From: CAVREM01 sp963728825
GTDB taxonomy: Bacteria > Acidobacteriota > Vicinamibacteria > Vicinamibacterales > CAVVIG01
NCBI GenBank assembly: GCA_963728825.1
Contig: CAVSLA010000005.1
Coordinates: 434,001-498,000 of the forward strand
Direction: 5' to 3'
DNA: 64,000 nt
This document shows, piece by piece, positions 35,737-51,338 of the stretch; within the stretch, counting starts at the first letter, position 1; each line of letters starts with the position of its first letter. The notes under the pieces were generated by a model that saw only the letters and a program-made list of their open reading frames with translations, was not told the origin of the DNA and made no database searches. The position numbers and the translations under genes were made by a program.

Positions 35737-37728
35737 TCATGGCAGACTGAGCGCGATGAACCCGGTTGCCTGGGGTTCCCTGCTGCCCGTCGCAGCGACG
35801 ATGTACTGCTTTCCCTCGAACATGTACGTCATCGGAGCACCGGTGATGCCGGCGGGCAGCTCCATTTCCCAAACCACCTGGCCGGTGGCCTTGTCGAAGG
35901 CGCGGAACTTCCTGCCGCCGTAGCCCGGTGCGATCGTTGGCGGCATCTCGGGCGGAAGCCGCGAGCCGAGCGCCGCCATGACCGGGTCGCCTTCACCGAG
36001 GAAGACAAGCGTCTTGGTGACGAGCGGGGAGCTCCGGCCCGGACTGCCGAGCGGCGGCAGATTGAGCGGCTTCAAGAGCGGGTGGTCTCGCGGCCCATCG
36101 CCGTTGGGAGTCATCCAGAGCTGTTCGCCTTTGTTGAGATCGATGGCAGTGATACGGCCATATGGTGGTTTGAACAGCGGCAGCCCCTGTGGGCCAGGCG
36201 TCCAGGCGCGGGTCCCGGACACGTAATCCAGGTTCGATTTCTGTGGATCCGGCTTGAGGATATCGGCCGTGAACGGCGTAGTGATTGATTGGACGTAGAG
36301 CACGCCAGTCTCCGGATCGAAAGCCCCGCTCTGCCAGTCGGCGCCGCCGACCGAGCCCGGCAGCTGGATCGTCCCGCGGCGACCGTTGGGATCGCTGCTT
36401 CGTATCGACGGGGGCGTGAAGAGCGGACCCACGCGGTAGTACTTGAGCAGCGCCGTGGCTTCGGCGCGCAGCTCAGGCGTAAAGTCGATCAGATCGTCGA
36501 TCGACGCTCCCTGGCGATCGAAAGGCGGCGGCTTGGTGGGAAACGGCTGCGTTTTCGCCGTGCGCTCGCCCGGCACATCGGACGCGGGAACGGGCCGTTC
36601 TTCGATCGGCCAGACGGGCCTTCCCGTCACGCGATCGAAGACGAACGCAAAGGCCTGCTTCGTGAGCTGGACGACGGCCCGGATCGGCTTGTTATCGACG
36701 CGGATGTCTACCAGGATCGGGGCAGCCGGCAGGTCGTAGTCCCAGAGATCGTGATGAACGATCTGGTAATGCCACACTCGCTGGCCGTCCGCGCACCGCA
36801 CGCACACGAGCGTGTTGGCGAAGAGGTTGTCGCCAGGCCGATGCCCTCCGAACATGTCGCTCGTCGGCGAGGTCAGCGGCAGGTAGGCGAGCCCCTCCCC
36901 TTCGTCGACGCTGATCAGCGACCACAGGTTGGCGTCGCCGCTGTACGACCAGGAGTCGTTCTCCCATGTCTCGCTGCCGACCTCGCCGGGACGCGGTATC
37001 GGGTTGAACCGCCAGCGCGGCTTGCCGGTGCGCACGTCGAAAGCCTGGACGATGCCGGGCACTCCTTCCTTGTGCGTCGGCCGATCATTCATCGACGCGC
37101 CGATGCCCACGCCAACCATGACGACGTCGCGACAGATTTGCGGAGCACCGGTCCATGCATACCCGCTTGCGCGAGGACCGAGGCCCGCTCGCAGGTCGAT
37201 CCGGCCCGCATCGCCGAATCCAGCGACCGGCTTGCCCGTCGCCGGATCGAGGGCAATCAAATGCTCGCCGCGAACCACCAGGAGACGCCGGTCGTTCCCC
37301 TCGGTCCAGAACGCCACGCCGCGGGAGCTGGTGCCCCGAAGACCCGCCGCCCCCTGGTCGGGAAAGGGCTCCTGAACCCAGAGGGTCTTGCCGGTGCCCG
37401 GGTGAAAGGCTTCGACCAGGCCGACGCCGTTCGGGCTGTACAACACTCCGCCCACCATCAGCGGTGTCGCCCGGAAGTTGCCCGAATAGGTGAGCTTGGG
37501 ATCTTTCGAGGTGAGGCTCGGGTCAACGGCGGGGCGCCGCCAGGCGATGCGCAACCGCGACGCGTTGGCCTTGTCGATTTGATCGAGGGGTGAATATTTG
37601 GTGGTGGCGGCATCGCCACCATAACGGGACCACTCGCCCCCGCGTGCCCCCTGCTGAGCGGTGGAGATAGCCGCTCCAAGGACGACCGCCACGCCAACGC
37701 CGGCCAGCGTCCACCTTACTGTTGTCAT
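35737..37728 (-). CDS. Secreted PQQ-dependent dehydrogenase, second paralogue
   Basis: A 663-residue protein. ATG 37728 is chosen because GGAGG lies 7 nt upstream and a signal peptide follows (TVRWTLAGVGVAVVLGAAIS). An open frame extends 25 codons further but lacks signals. Propeller blades: EWSRYGGDAATTKYSPLDQI, FHPGTGKTLWVQEP, ALDPATGKPVAGFG, AFDVRTGKPRWRFN and HHDLWDYDLPAAPILVD. The middle shares long identical stretches with the gene at 14289 (GERTAKTQPFPTKPPPFDRQ), so the two are paralogues. It lies 40 bp upstream of the aldolase gene. Confidence 0.88.
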   Translation of the reverse strand: MTTVRWTLAGVGVAVVLGAAISTAQQGARGGEWSRYGGDAATTKYSPLDQIDKANASRLRIAWRRPAVDPSLTSKDPKLTYSGNFRATPLMVGGVLYSPNGVGLVEAFHPGTGKTLWVQEPFPDQGAAGLRGTSSRGVAFWTEGNDRRLLVVRGEHLIALDPATGKPVAGFGDAGRIDLRAGLGPRASGYAWTGAPQICRDVVMVGVGIGASMNDRPTHKEGVPGIVQAFDVRTGKPRWRFNPIPRPGEVGSETWENDSWSYSGDANLWSLISVDEGEGLAYLPLTSPTSDMFGGHRPGDNLFANTLVCVRCADGQRVWHYQIVHHDLWDYDLPAAPILVDIRVDNKPIRAVVQLTKQAFAFVFDRVTGRPVWPIEERPVPASDVPGERTAKTQPFPTKPPPFDRQGASIDDLIDFTPELRAEATALLKYYRVGPLFTPPSIRSSDPNGRRGTIQLPGSVGGADWQSGAFDPETGVLYVQSITTPFTADILKPDPQKSNLDYVSGTRAWTPGPQGLPLFKPPYGRITAIDLNKGEQLWMTPNGDGPRDHPLLKPLNLPPLGSPGRSSPLVTKTLVFLGEGDPVMAALGSRLPPEMPPTIAPGYGGRKFRAFDKATGQVVWEMELPAGITGAPMTYMFEGKQYIVAATGSREPQATGFIALSLP

Positions 37729-37841
37729 CACAAGGCCTCCACGCGCGAGTCCAATGCGTGCGCGCGTGGCCAGAAGTTTCTCCGCGTCGGGGCAAACAGT
37801 CAACCGCCGCGATCCGCCGGCCAGAAGCCCAGCCGGCCAGA

Positions 37842-38174
37842 CTAACGCGGACCCGGCGCCAGCACCGCGAGCACCAGCAACCGCCCAGGCCCGGTGTTGT
37901 GGACGCCGTGCGGCGCTCCCTCAGGGGCGACCAGCAGGTCGCCCGCCTTCATCTCGAGCTCGCGGCCTTCGAGCAGAAAGCGCCCGCGGCCTTCGAGCAC
38001 GTAATAGACCTTGTCCTGGCCGGCATGGGCGTGCAGCGCATGCTGTTGGCCGGGTTCGAACGCGTTGAGCCCGACCAGCAGGCGCGGCGATTCGAAAATC
38101 GTCGCCTTGCCCATCTTGTCGGACGAGTACTGAGCGTGCTCGGCAGGGTGAATGATCGAAGGATGGGTCAGCAC
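37842..38174 (-). CDS. Small cupin-domain protein
   Basis: A 110-residue single cupin barrel. Motif 1 is QQHALHAHAGQDKVYYVLEGRGRF (GX5HXHX..E-like) and motif 2 is GDLLVAPEGAPHGVHN. The His residues are suited to binding a divalent metal. The start is GTG 38174, with GAGGAA about 8 nt upstream. It may be an enzyme or a small-molecule sensor. The sequence does not decide. It lies 12 bp downstream of the hemolysin III gene. Confidence 0.85.
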   Translation of the reverse strand: MLTHPSIIHPAEHAQYSSDKMGKATIFESPRLLVGLNAFEPGQQHALHAHAGQDKVYYVLEGRGRFLLEGRELEMKAGDLLVAPEGAPHGVHNTGPGRLLVLAVLAPGPR

Positions 38175-38186
38175 TCAAAGGGTTCC

Positions 38187-38897
38187 TCAGTTGCCTTCCG
38201 GGTCGAATCCATCACAGACGGCGACGTCGGGTGCAACCGCTGTTAGGCCGCGTACCGACCAGACCGCAAAGAAGTGACACGCCGTGCCGATCAGGACGAA
38301 CAGGTGCCACACGAAATGGCCGTAGCGCATGCGTTCCGCCGCATAGAACGCGATGCCAGCGGTGTACGCGATGCCCCCGGCGATGAGCCACAGCCAGCCC
38401 GCCAGCGGTACCTGATGCCAGAGCGGTCGAATCGCGATCAGCGCAAGCCATCCCATGGCTATGTACAGCGTGGTCGACAGGCGAGGGTATCGGACGCCCG
38501 CAACGGACTTCACAATGACTCCGAGAACCGCCAGACCCCACACCACACCGAACAGCGTCCAGCCCCAGGCGCCGCGCAGCACGCCAAGCGTGAAGGGTGT
38601 GTAGGTCCCCGCGATGAGCAGAAAGATCGCACTGTGATCGATAACCCGAAACACGCGTTTCGCTTTGTTGTTTGGCAAGGCGTGATAGAGGGTCGAGGCC
38701 AAGTACAGCGTCACAACGGTTCCAGCGAACACGCTGGCGCCGACCATCGCCACTGGACCGCCACGTTCGGCGGCGGCCAGAATGAGGAATGGAGTCGCCA
38801 CGACAGCCCCGAGAACACCGATCCCGTGGCTGACGCAATTCGCGATCTCCTCTCCCAGAGAAGGCGCGCGTCCAGGAGTTGAAACAACATCACCCAT
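38187..38897 (-). CDS. Hemolysin III / PAQR-family membrane protein
   Basis: A 236-residue protein with seven predicted helices. Family motifs: SLGEEIANCVSHGIGVLGAV, YLASTLYHAL, RVIDHSAIFLLIAGTYTPFTL and RYGHFVWHLFVLIGTACHFFAV. These contain the Ser/His/Asp metal ligands of PAQR hydrolase-like proteins. The physiological role in bacteria is uncertain, with membrane lipid homeostasis proposed. ATG 38897 is the most likely start. The last 20 codons read through an attC-like half-site (38225-38248), so the tail RGLTAVAPDVAVCDGFDPEGN may be acquired sequence. Confidence 0.88.
   Translation of the reverse strand: MGDVVSTPGRAPSLGEEIANCVSHGIGVLGAVVATPFLILAAAERGGPVAMVGASVFAGTVVTLYLASTLYHALPNNKAKRVFRVIDHSAIFLLIAGTYTPFTLGVLRGAWGWTLFGVVWGLAVLGVIVKSVAGVRYPRLSTTLYIAMGWLALIAIRPLWHQVPLAGWLWLIAGGIAYTAGIAFYAAERMRYGHFVWHLFVLIGTACHFFAVWSVRGLTAVAPDVAVCDGFDPEGN
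38225..38248 (-). other. attC-like half-site 1 (inside the hemolysin III 3' end)
   Basis: Plus-strand reading: CGTCGGGT, 9 nt, GTTAGGC. On the gene strand this is GCCTAAC ... ACCCGACG, the order R''-L'' expected just after a cassette gene. The second half (L'-R') is not evident. Confidence 0.35.
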
Positions 38898-38928
38898 TCG
38901 TTCCCATGATGGCACGGGACGGCCGGCA

Positions 38929-38953
38929 CGTCGGCTCCATTTGGTTGTTAGCC
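38929..38953 (-). other. attC-like half-site 2 (at the GNAT stop codon)
   Basis: Plus-strand reading: CGTCGGCT, 10 nt, GTTAGCC. The GNAT stop codon TAA (38948-38950) lies inside the core, a frequent arrangement in integron cassettes. The L box has the same letters as the classical aadA attC as I recall it. Confidence 0.35.
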
Positions 38954-39535
38954 GGCCTGTGTCCGACGGAGCAGATCCTTGAACCAGATCAACTGAACCT
39001 CGTCGGGCAGTTCTGGATACGCTCCGCTCTGAACCGTCCGAAGTACGCAGCCCTTCTGTGAGTAGAAGCGGCAGGCGGGCACGTTGATGTTCTGGGTTTC
39101 GATTTTCAGTTGAAGGCAGCCCCGCGAGCGGGCCCAGGTGACCACTGCATCGAACAGTGCCGAGCCGACTCCGCGGCGACGCGCCACGGGGGCAACGCGA
39201 AGATCCCAGAGCAGCGCCAGGTCCTTCCGACCCTCGAGCATTCCCAACGTCGACGTGTCGCGGGCGACGGCTGCCCGACCGACGCACTGCGCGCCACTGA
39301 ACGCCGCGAAGAATCCCCAGTTCGACAGATCGAACCGCTCGGTCCATCGCATCGGATTGTCACCGAGTGCGTCATAGTCCTTCACGTAGGGCAACGGCAC
39401 CCGACGAGCCTCGAGCCGGGCGCTGCCGTCCGCTTCGGTGACCACGTCGAAGACCTCGCTCACGTCGAAGGCGATCGGAATGCCGCAATACGCGGCCAGA
39501 GCGGGGACCGGCTCCTCGATCACGTCGATACCCAT
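38948..39535 (-). CDS. GNAT-family N-acetyltransferase
   Basis: A 195-residue product. The acetyl-CoA-binding motif A is LRVAPVARRRGVGSALFDAVVTWARSR, preceded by the LALLWDL strand. CRFYSQKGCVLRTVQSGAYP is the usual motif B segment. The N-terminal PLPYVKDYDALGDNPMRW is shared with acetyltransferases annotated as resistance-like or streptothricin-type, but the substrate is not certain. The ATG at 39535 is preceded by AACG and lacks a clear ribosome binding site. It is flanked on both sides by attC-like half-sites. Confidence 0.85.
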   Translation of the reverse strand: MGIDVIEEPVPALAAYCGIPIAFDVSEVFDVVTEADGSARLEARRVPLPYVKDYDALGDNPMRWTERFDLSNWGFFAAFSGAQCVGRAAVARDTSTLGMLEGRKDLALLWDLRVAPVARRRGVGSALFDAVVTWARSRGCLQLKIETQNINVPACRFYSQKGCVLRTVQSGAYPELPDEVQLIWFKDLLRRTQAG

Positions 39536-39557
39536 CGTTACTATGAATGAGTGGCTG

Positions 39558-39582
39558 CTTCCCGCTCAGGCGTCTGTTAGCC
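39558..39582 (-). other. attC-like half-site 3 (3' end of truncated conserved gene)
   Basis: Plus-strand reading: CTTCCCGCT, 9 nt, GTTAGCC. It overlaps the last codons of the truncated gene at 39566-39769 and lies 23 bp before the GNAT start. It has the same box order and spacing as the other two half-sites. Confidence 0.3.
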
Positions 39583-39769
39583 CGCCCAGCGACGCCACGC
39601 CAAACAGACGCTTCACACGTTCCGACGCTTCCGCCCTCGGCTGTACTGGCTCTCGAACAACCAGGTGCGGCGACCCGAACTCCAGCGTCAGAGACGATCC
39701 GAATCCGCGGCGCACACCCCAGCACGGCATGCCTAGGAGGCCACTGAATGATCGTTCGATTTGGTTCAT
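39566..39769 (-). pseudogene. Truncated conserved hypothetical protein
   Basis: A 67-residue product starting MNQIERSFSGLLGMPCWGVRRGFGSSLT..., with EFGSPHLVVREP. This matches the opening of a conserved hypothetical family with a (K/M)PCW.VR.G.GS.LTLEFG.P.L motif that I recall as considerably longer, with a second conserved half. Here the frame runs into the attC-like sequence (GGLTDA) and stops, so the second half is missing. It is probably a 3'-truncated remnant. Function unknown. Confidence 0.5.
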
Positions 39770-39876
39770 ACCCCAATCGGTCGGGGGTAACGACCGCGGC
39801 TCAGCCGGCACATGTGCTCACCGTGAGAATAGCGCCGAAGCCGCCGGCCGGCGCCGCAGCAACTCTCCTGTGAGTA

Positions 39877-39912
39877 CAAGAAAAAGGCCGGCGATCTCGT
39901 CGATCGCCGGCC
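39877..39912 (-). terminator. Intrinsic terminator downstream of rpoC
   Basis: On the minus strand, an 11-bp perfect GC-rich stem (GGCCGGCGATC, 5-nt loop, GATCGCCGGCC) is followed directly by TTTTTCTTGT. It lies 126 bp beyond the rpoC stop and should end the long ribosomal/RNA polymerase transcript. Confidence 0.9.
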
Positions 39913-39983
39913 CTAAAGTCCGCCTGCCGCCTTCGCAATACGCGATACAGCGGTTGTATGAGTGCGGACGCCGAACAGGAGGC

Positions 39984-40036
39984 GGCCCTAGAGGACCGCC
40001 CTACGTACCGGCCCTAAGAGGACCGCCCTACGTACC
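39984..40036. repeat. Direct tandem repeat, 2 x 26-27 bp
   Basis: The unit GGCCCTA(A)GAGGACCGCCCTACGTACC occurs at 39984-40009 and 40010-40036, ending one base before the rpoC stop codon. It is a short duplication in the 3' untranslated region. Confidence 0.8.
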
Positions 40037-40037
40037 G

Positions 40038-44243
<4,206 letters not shown>

Positions 44244-44264
44244 ATGTTTTCTTTTTCTCTGCTC

Positions 44265-44282
44265 GCGGGGCCCCACCCCCGC
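44265..44282 (-). repeat. GC palindrome, copy 1 (upstream of rpoC)
   Basis: GCGGGG, 6-nt loop CCCCAC, CCCCGC on the plus strand. It lies 21 bp upstream of the rpoC start, followed by an A-rich stretch (AGAGAAAAAGAAAAC in transcript sense). It shares core and loop with copies at 49301, 51245 and 63738. The stem here is shorter (6 bp). Confidence 0.7.
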
Positions 44283-44351
44283 TCGCTGTCACGCTGACTT
44301 CGCTGTGCCTCGCGCTCGAGCGTAGACTCTCGCGCTCGGCGTGTCGCCGAG

Positions 44352-44407
44352 GGCACCCGCCGTAGCGACGGGTGCCTCCAGCCCTTAGCCCTGAGCCCTC
44401 AGCCCTG
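44352..44407. repeat. Hairpin plus 7-bp word array in the rpoB-rpoC spacer
   Basis: GGCACCCG (44352-44359) pairs with CGGGTGCC (44369-44376). Directly after come four 7-bp words, AGCCCTT AGCCCTG AGCCCTC AGCCCTG (44380-44407), ending 8 bp before the rpoB stop. It is one of several such spacer arrays. Confidence 0.7.
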
Positions 44408-44415
44408 ATGAGCCC

Positions 44416-48711
<4,296 letters not shown>

Positions 48712-48751
48712 TCGTTAGACCTCGAGAAAAATCGGAGCCCCGCTGGAACGT

Positions 48752-48876
48752 GAGATTTCAGGATTTGAGGATTTGAGGATTTCAGGATTTGACGAGCCGG
48801 ACTCGCGGTTCGCGACTCCAACGCCCAAATCCTTCAATCCCAAATCCTTAATTCCTAAAATCCTCAAATCCTCAAA
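48752..48876. repeat. 8-bp word array, inverted, in the rplL-rpoB spacer
   Basis: Left arm on the plus strand: TTTC then AGGATTTG AGGATTTG AGGATTTC AGGATTTG (about 48756-48791). Right arm: CAAATCCT-type words repeated six to seven times (about 48827-48876), the reverse complement of the left words. The two arms can pair into a long imperfect hairpin in the transcript. The rplL stop codon lies inside the first word. Confidence 0.85.
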
Positions 48877-49276
48877 TTTCGGCGAGATTCGACTCGACCT
48901 CGACCTTGGCTCCGACTTCCTCGAACTTCTTCTTGATTGCCGCCGCTTCGTCCTTGCTGACGGCTTCCTTGATTGGCTTGGGCGCGCTCTCGACCAAGTC
49001 CTTGGCTTCCTTCAATCCCAGGCTGGTCACTTCGCGGACCACCTTGATGACGTTGATCTTGTTGGTGCCGATTTCGGTGAGGACCACGTTGAACTCGGTC
49101 TTCTCCTCCACCGGCGCAGCGGCGGCGCCGCCGCCGGCCATCGGCATGGCCATCGGCATGGCGGCCGCGGCCGACACGCCGAGCTCGGCTTCGAGCGTCT
49201 TGACCAGCTGGCTGAGCTCCAGCACGCTGATTCCCTTGATGTATTCGACAACCTGCTGCTGCGTCACTTCGGCCAT
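48872..49276 (-). CDS. rplL: 50S ribosomal protein L7/L12
   Basis: A 134-residue stalk protein. N-terminal dimerisation part: VVEYIKGISVLELSQLVKTLE. Then an Ala/Met-rich hinge (AAAMPMAMPMAGGGAAAAP), then the C-terminal factor-binding domain (EFNVVLTEIGTNKINVIKVVRE, GLKEAKDLVESAPKPIKE). It recruits translation GTPases. It lies downstream of rplJ with a GC palindrome in the 89-bp spacer. The stop codon is part of the following 8-bp word array. Confidence 0.97.
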   Translation of the reverse strand: MAEVTQQQVVEYIKGISVLELSQLVKTLEAELGVSAAAAMPMAMPMAGGGAAAAPVEEKTEFNVVLTEIGTNKINVIKVVREVTSLGLKEAKDLVESAPKPIKEAVSKDEAAAIKKKFEEVGAKVEVESNLAEI

Positions 49277-49300
49277 TGTTCTACTCTCTTTTCTTTACTT

Positions 49301-49324
49301 GTCGCGGGGCCCCACCCCCGCGAC
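49301..49324 (-). repeat. GC palindrome, copy 2 (upstream of rplL)
   Basis: Stem GTCGCGGGG / CCCCGCGAC with loop CCCCAC, 24 bp upstream of the rplL start, followed in transcript sense by an A-rich run (AAGTAAAGAAAAGAG). Confidence 0.8.
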
Positions 49325-49365
49325 CGGTACCTCGCTCGCCCCTCGGCTCGCTCGGCTCTGTTTCG

Positions 49366-49923
49366 TTACGGTTCTTCCCGGTCGCCCGTTTGCAAATTGG
49401 ATTCGGACCGCTTCTTCTCGGCCTGCACCAGCACACTCATCAAGTCCCGCGGCGCGGCGTTCAGCACGCTGACGATCTGCACCATCGGCGCCTGCAGGAC
49501 GAACAGCAGCTTGGCGTAGAGCTCCGGCTTGCCCGGCAGCGCCGCCAGCTCGGCGACTTCGGCCGGCTGCACCGCGCGGCCCTGGACCACGGCCGCCTTG
49601 ACCTGGAGCATGGGCGCCGTCTTGACGAAGGTCGTGAGCGTCTTGGCCAGCGCGACCGGATCGGTCGAAGTGTAGGCGACGGCGGTCGTCCCTTCGAAAT
49701 ACTTCTCGAGCGCCTCGAAGCGGGTGCCCTTGACCGCCCGTTTGGCCAGCGTGTTCTTGACGACCTTGTAGCTCGCCTTGGCGGTGCGGAGCTGACGCCG
49801 CAGCTCGGTGACCTGCGGCACGTTCATGCCCTTGTAGTCGACCAGCACCGCGCTGTCGGATCCCTTGAATGCGCTCTCGAGGGCCTGCAGCTCCTCGGCT
49901 TTTTCCAGTTTCGTGACAGCCAT
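49366..49923 (-). CDS. rplJ: 50S ribosomal protein L10
   Basis: A 185-residue stalk-base protein. LEKAEELQALESAFKGSDSAVLVDYKGMNVPQVTELRRQL is the rRNA-binding N-domain start, then SYKVVKNTLAKRAVKGT. The C-terminal helix binds L7/L12 dimers. ATG 49923 overlaps the rplA stop (TAATG), so the two are translationally coupled. In many bacteria L10 represses its own operon by binding the leader. Confidence 0.97.
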   Translation of the reverse strand: MAVTKLEKAEELQALESAFKGSDSAVLVDYKGMNVPQVTELRRQLRTAKASYKVVKNTLAKRAVKGTRFEALEKYFEGTTAVAYTSTDPVALAKTLTTFVKTAPMLQVKAAVVQGRAVQPAEVAELAALPGKPELYAKLLFVLQAPMVQIVSVLNAAPRDLMSVLVQAEKKRSESNLQTGDREEP

Positions 49924-50630
49924 TAGTGTTTCACCGCGACATCGATGTGCGTCGTATCGATCCTGACCCCGGGGCCCATCGTCGACGACAGGGTGACGCT
50001 CTTCAGGTATTTGCCCTTGGCCGCCGCCGGCTTCGCCTTGACGATGCTGTCGACCAGCGCGTGGGCGTTGGCGACGAGCGACTCGCTGGCAAAGGAAATC
50101 TTGCCGACCGGCGCGTGAATGATGCCGGTCTTGTCCACCCGGAACTCGACCTTGCCGGCCTTGATCTCCTTGATCGCTTTCGCGATGTCGACCGACACCG
50201 TCCCGGTTTTCGGGTTCGGCATCAGGCCGCGCGGCCCGAGAACTTTTCCGAGCTTGCCGACCGCGCGCATCATGTCGGGCGTGGCGACGACCGCGTCGAA
50301 GTCGGTCCAGCCGCCGTTGATCTTCTCGACCAGCTCTTCGCCGCCGACGATGTCGGCGCCGGCCTCCTGCGCCTCTTTCTGCTTCTCGCCACCGGCAATC
50401 GCCAGGACGCGCTTGGTCTTGCCGAGCCCGTGCGGCAGGACGACCGTGCCGCGGACCATCTGATCGGCGTGCTTCGGATCGACCCCGAGCCTGAGGGTGA
50501 GCTCCACCGTCTCGTCGAACTTGGCGTATTTGACCTTCTGCACGAGCGGGATCGCATCCTCGATCGAATAACTCCGATCGGGCGCCACCTGGGCGCGAGC
50601 CGCCACGAATTTCTTGCCGTGTTTCTTCAT
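49923..50630 (-). CDS. rplA: 50S ribosomal protein L1
   Basis: A 235-residue protein from ATG 50630, with GAGG 6 nt upstream. Typical blocks: KFDETVELTLRLGVDPKHADQMVRGTVVLPHG, VGKLGKVLGPRGLMPNPKTGTV and SVTLSSTMGPGVRID. It binds 23S rRNA at the L1 stalk and in many bacteria represses the L11-L1 operon. A 165-bp spacer with an inverted 8-bp word array separates it from rplK. Confidence 0.97.
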   Translation of the reverse strand: MKKHGKKFVAARAQVAPDRSYSIEDAIPLVQKVKYAKFDETVELTLRLGVDPKHADQMVRGTVVLPHGLGKTKRVLAIAGGEKQKEAQEAGADIVGGEELVEKINGGWTDFDAVVATPDMMRAVGKLGKVLGPRGLMPNPKTGTVSVDIAKAIKEIKAGKVEFRVDKTGIIHAPVGKISFASESLVANAHALVDSIVKAKPAAAKGKYLKSVTLSSTMGPGVRIDTTHIDVAVKH

Positions 50631-50680
50631 GAATGACCTCAGTGGTGCTGTCGGACCGCCGCGCGGCCCTCCCACATCAA

Positions 50681-50797
50681 ATTTCAGGATTTCAGGAGTT
50701 GAGGATTTCAGGATTTGAAAGGCTCAATTGAAGTCCTCAATCCTCAATCCTCAATCCTCAAATCCTAAAATCCTAAAATCCTCAAATCCTGAAATTA
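50681..50797. repeat. 8-bp word array, inverted, in the rplK-rplA spacer
   Basis: Left arm: AGGATTTC AGGAGTTG AGGATTTC AGGATTTG (about 50685-50716). Middle: AAAGGCTCAATTGAAG. Right arm: TCCTCAA words, then AAATCCTA AAATCCTA AAATCCTC AAATCCTG (to about 50792). The words are the same as in the rplL-rpoB spacer, so the two arrays are related. The rplK stop lies at the right end. Confidence 0.85.
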
Positions 50798-51220
50798 CCC
50801 GATCACATCCAATCCCATCGATCGCGCGGTGCCGGCGACGGTCTTGACCGCCGACTCGAGCGAATCGCAGTTCAGGTCCGGCATCTTCAGCTTCGCGATC
50901 TCCTCGACCTGCTTCGCGGTGACGGTGCCGACTTTCGTCTTGTTCGGCTCCGCCGATCCCTTGGCGATGTTCGCCGCGCGCTTGAGCAGCACCGGCGCCG
51001 GCGGGGTCTTGGTGATGAAGGTGTAGGACCGATCGGCGAAGACGGTGACGACGACAGGAATGATCAACCCCTCGTCCTTGGCCGTTTTCGCGTTGAAGTT
51101 CTTGCAGAAGTCCATGATGTTGACGCCCTGCGGACCGAGCGCGGTCCCGACCGGCGGCGCCGGCGTCGCCTTGCCGGCGGCGATCTGGAGCTTCACGATT
51201 GCCTGTACTTTTTTGGCCAT
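50795..51220 (-). CDS. rplK: 50S ribosomal protein L11
   Basis: A 141-residue protein. VQAIVKLQIAAGKATPAPPVGTALGPQGVNIMDFCKNFN is the conserved Pro-rich linker and N-domain. SYTFITKTPPAPVLLKRAANI and GTARSMGLDV belong to the rRNA-binding C-domain. It forms the GTPase-associated centre with L10. The start is ATG 51220. A GC palindrome lies 24 bp upstream. Confidence 0.97.
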   Translation of the reverse strand: MAKKVQAIVKLQIAAGKATPAPPVGTALGPQGVNIMDFCKNFNAKTAKDEGLIIPVVVTVFADRSYTFITKTPPAPVLLKRAANIAKGSAEPNKTKVGTVTAKQVEEIAKLKMPDLNCDSLESAVKTVAGTARSMGLDVIG

Positions 51221-51244
51221 GACTGCCGTCTACTTTTTCCACTT

Positions 51245-51268
51245 GCGCTGGGGCCCCACCCCCAGCGC
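51245..51268 (-). repeat. GC palindrome, copy 3 (upstream of rplK)
   Basis: Stem GCGCTGGGG / CCCCAGCGC with loop CCCCAC, 24 bp before the rplK start, followed in transcript sense by AAGTGGAAAAAGT. It is identical over all 24 bp to the copy at 63738. Confidence 0.85.
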
Positions 51269-51338
51269 CTGTCGCGGCTCGCTCATCCGCTCGCCGCGAT
51301 CTTCGAATCGCCATGCGGCGGCGTGAGCCGCAGGCGCG

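Noticed and set aside
38898..39347. Upstream extension of the hemolysin III frame to 39347
   Set aside because: It would overlap most of the GNAT gene in another frame, and the residues are low-complexity shadow.
48752..50797. AGGATTT arrays as a CRISPR
   Set aside because: The units are 8 bp, contiguous and without unique spacers. No cas gene is present.
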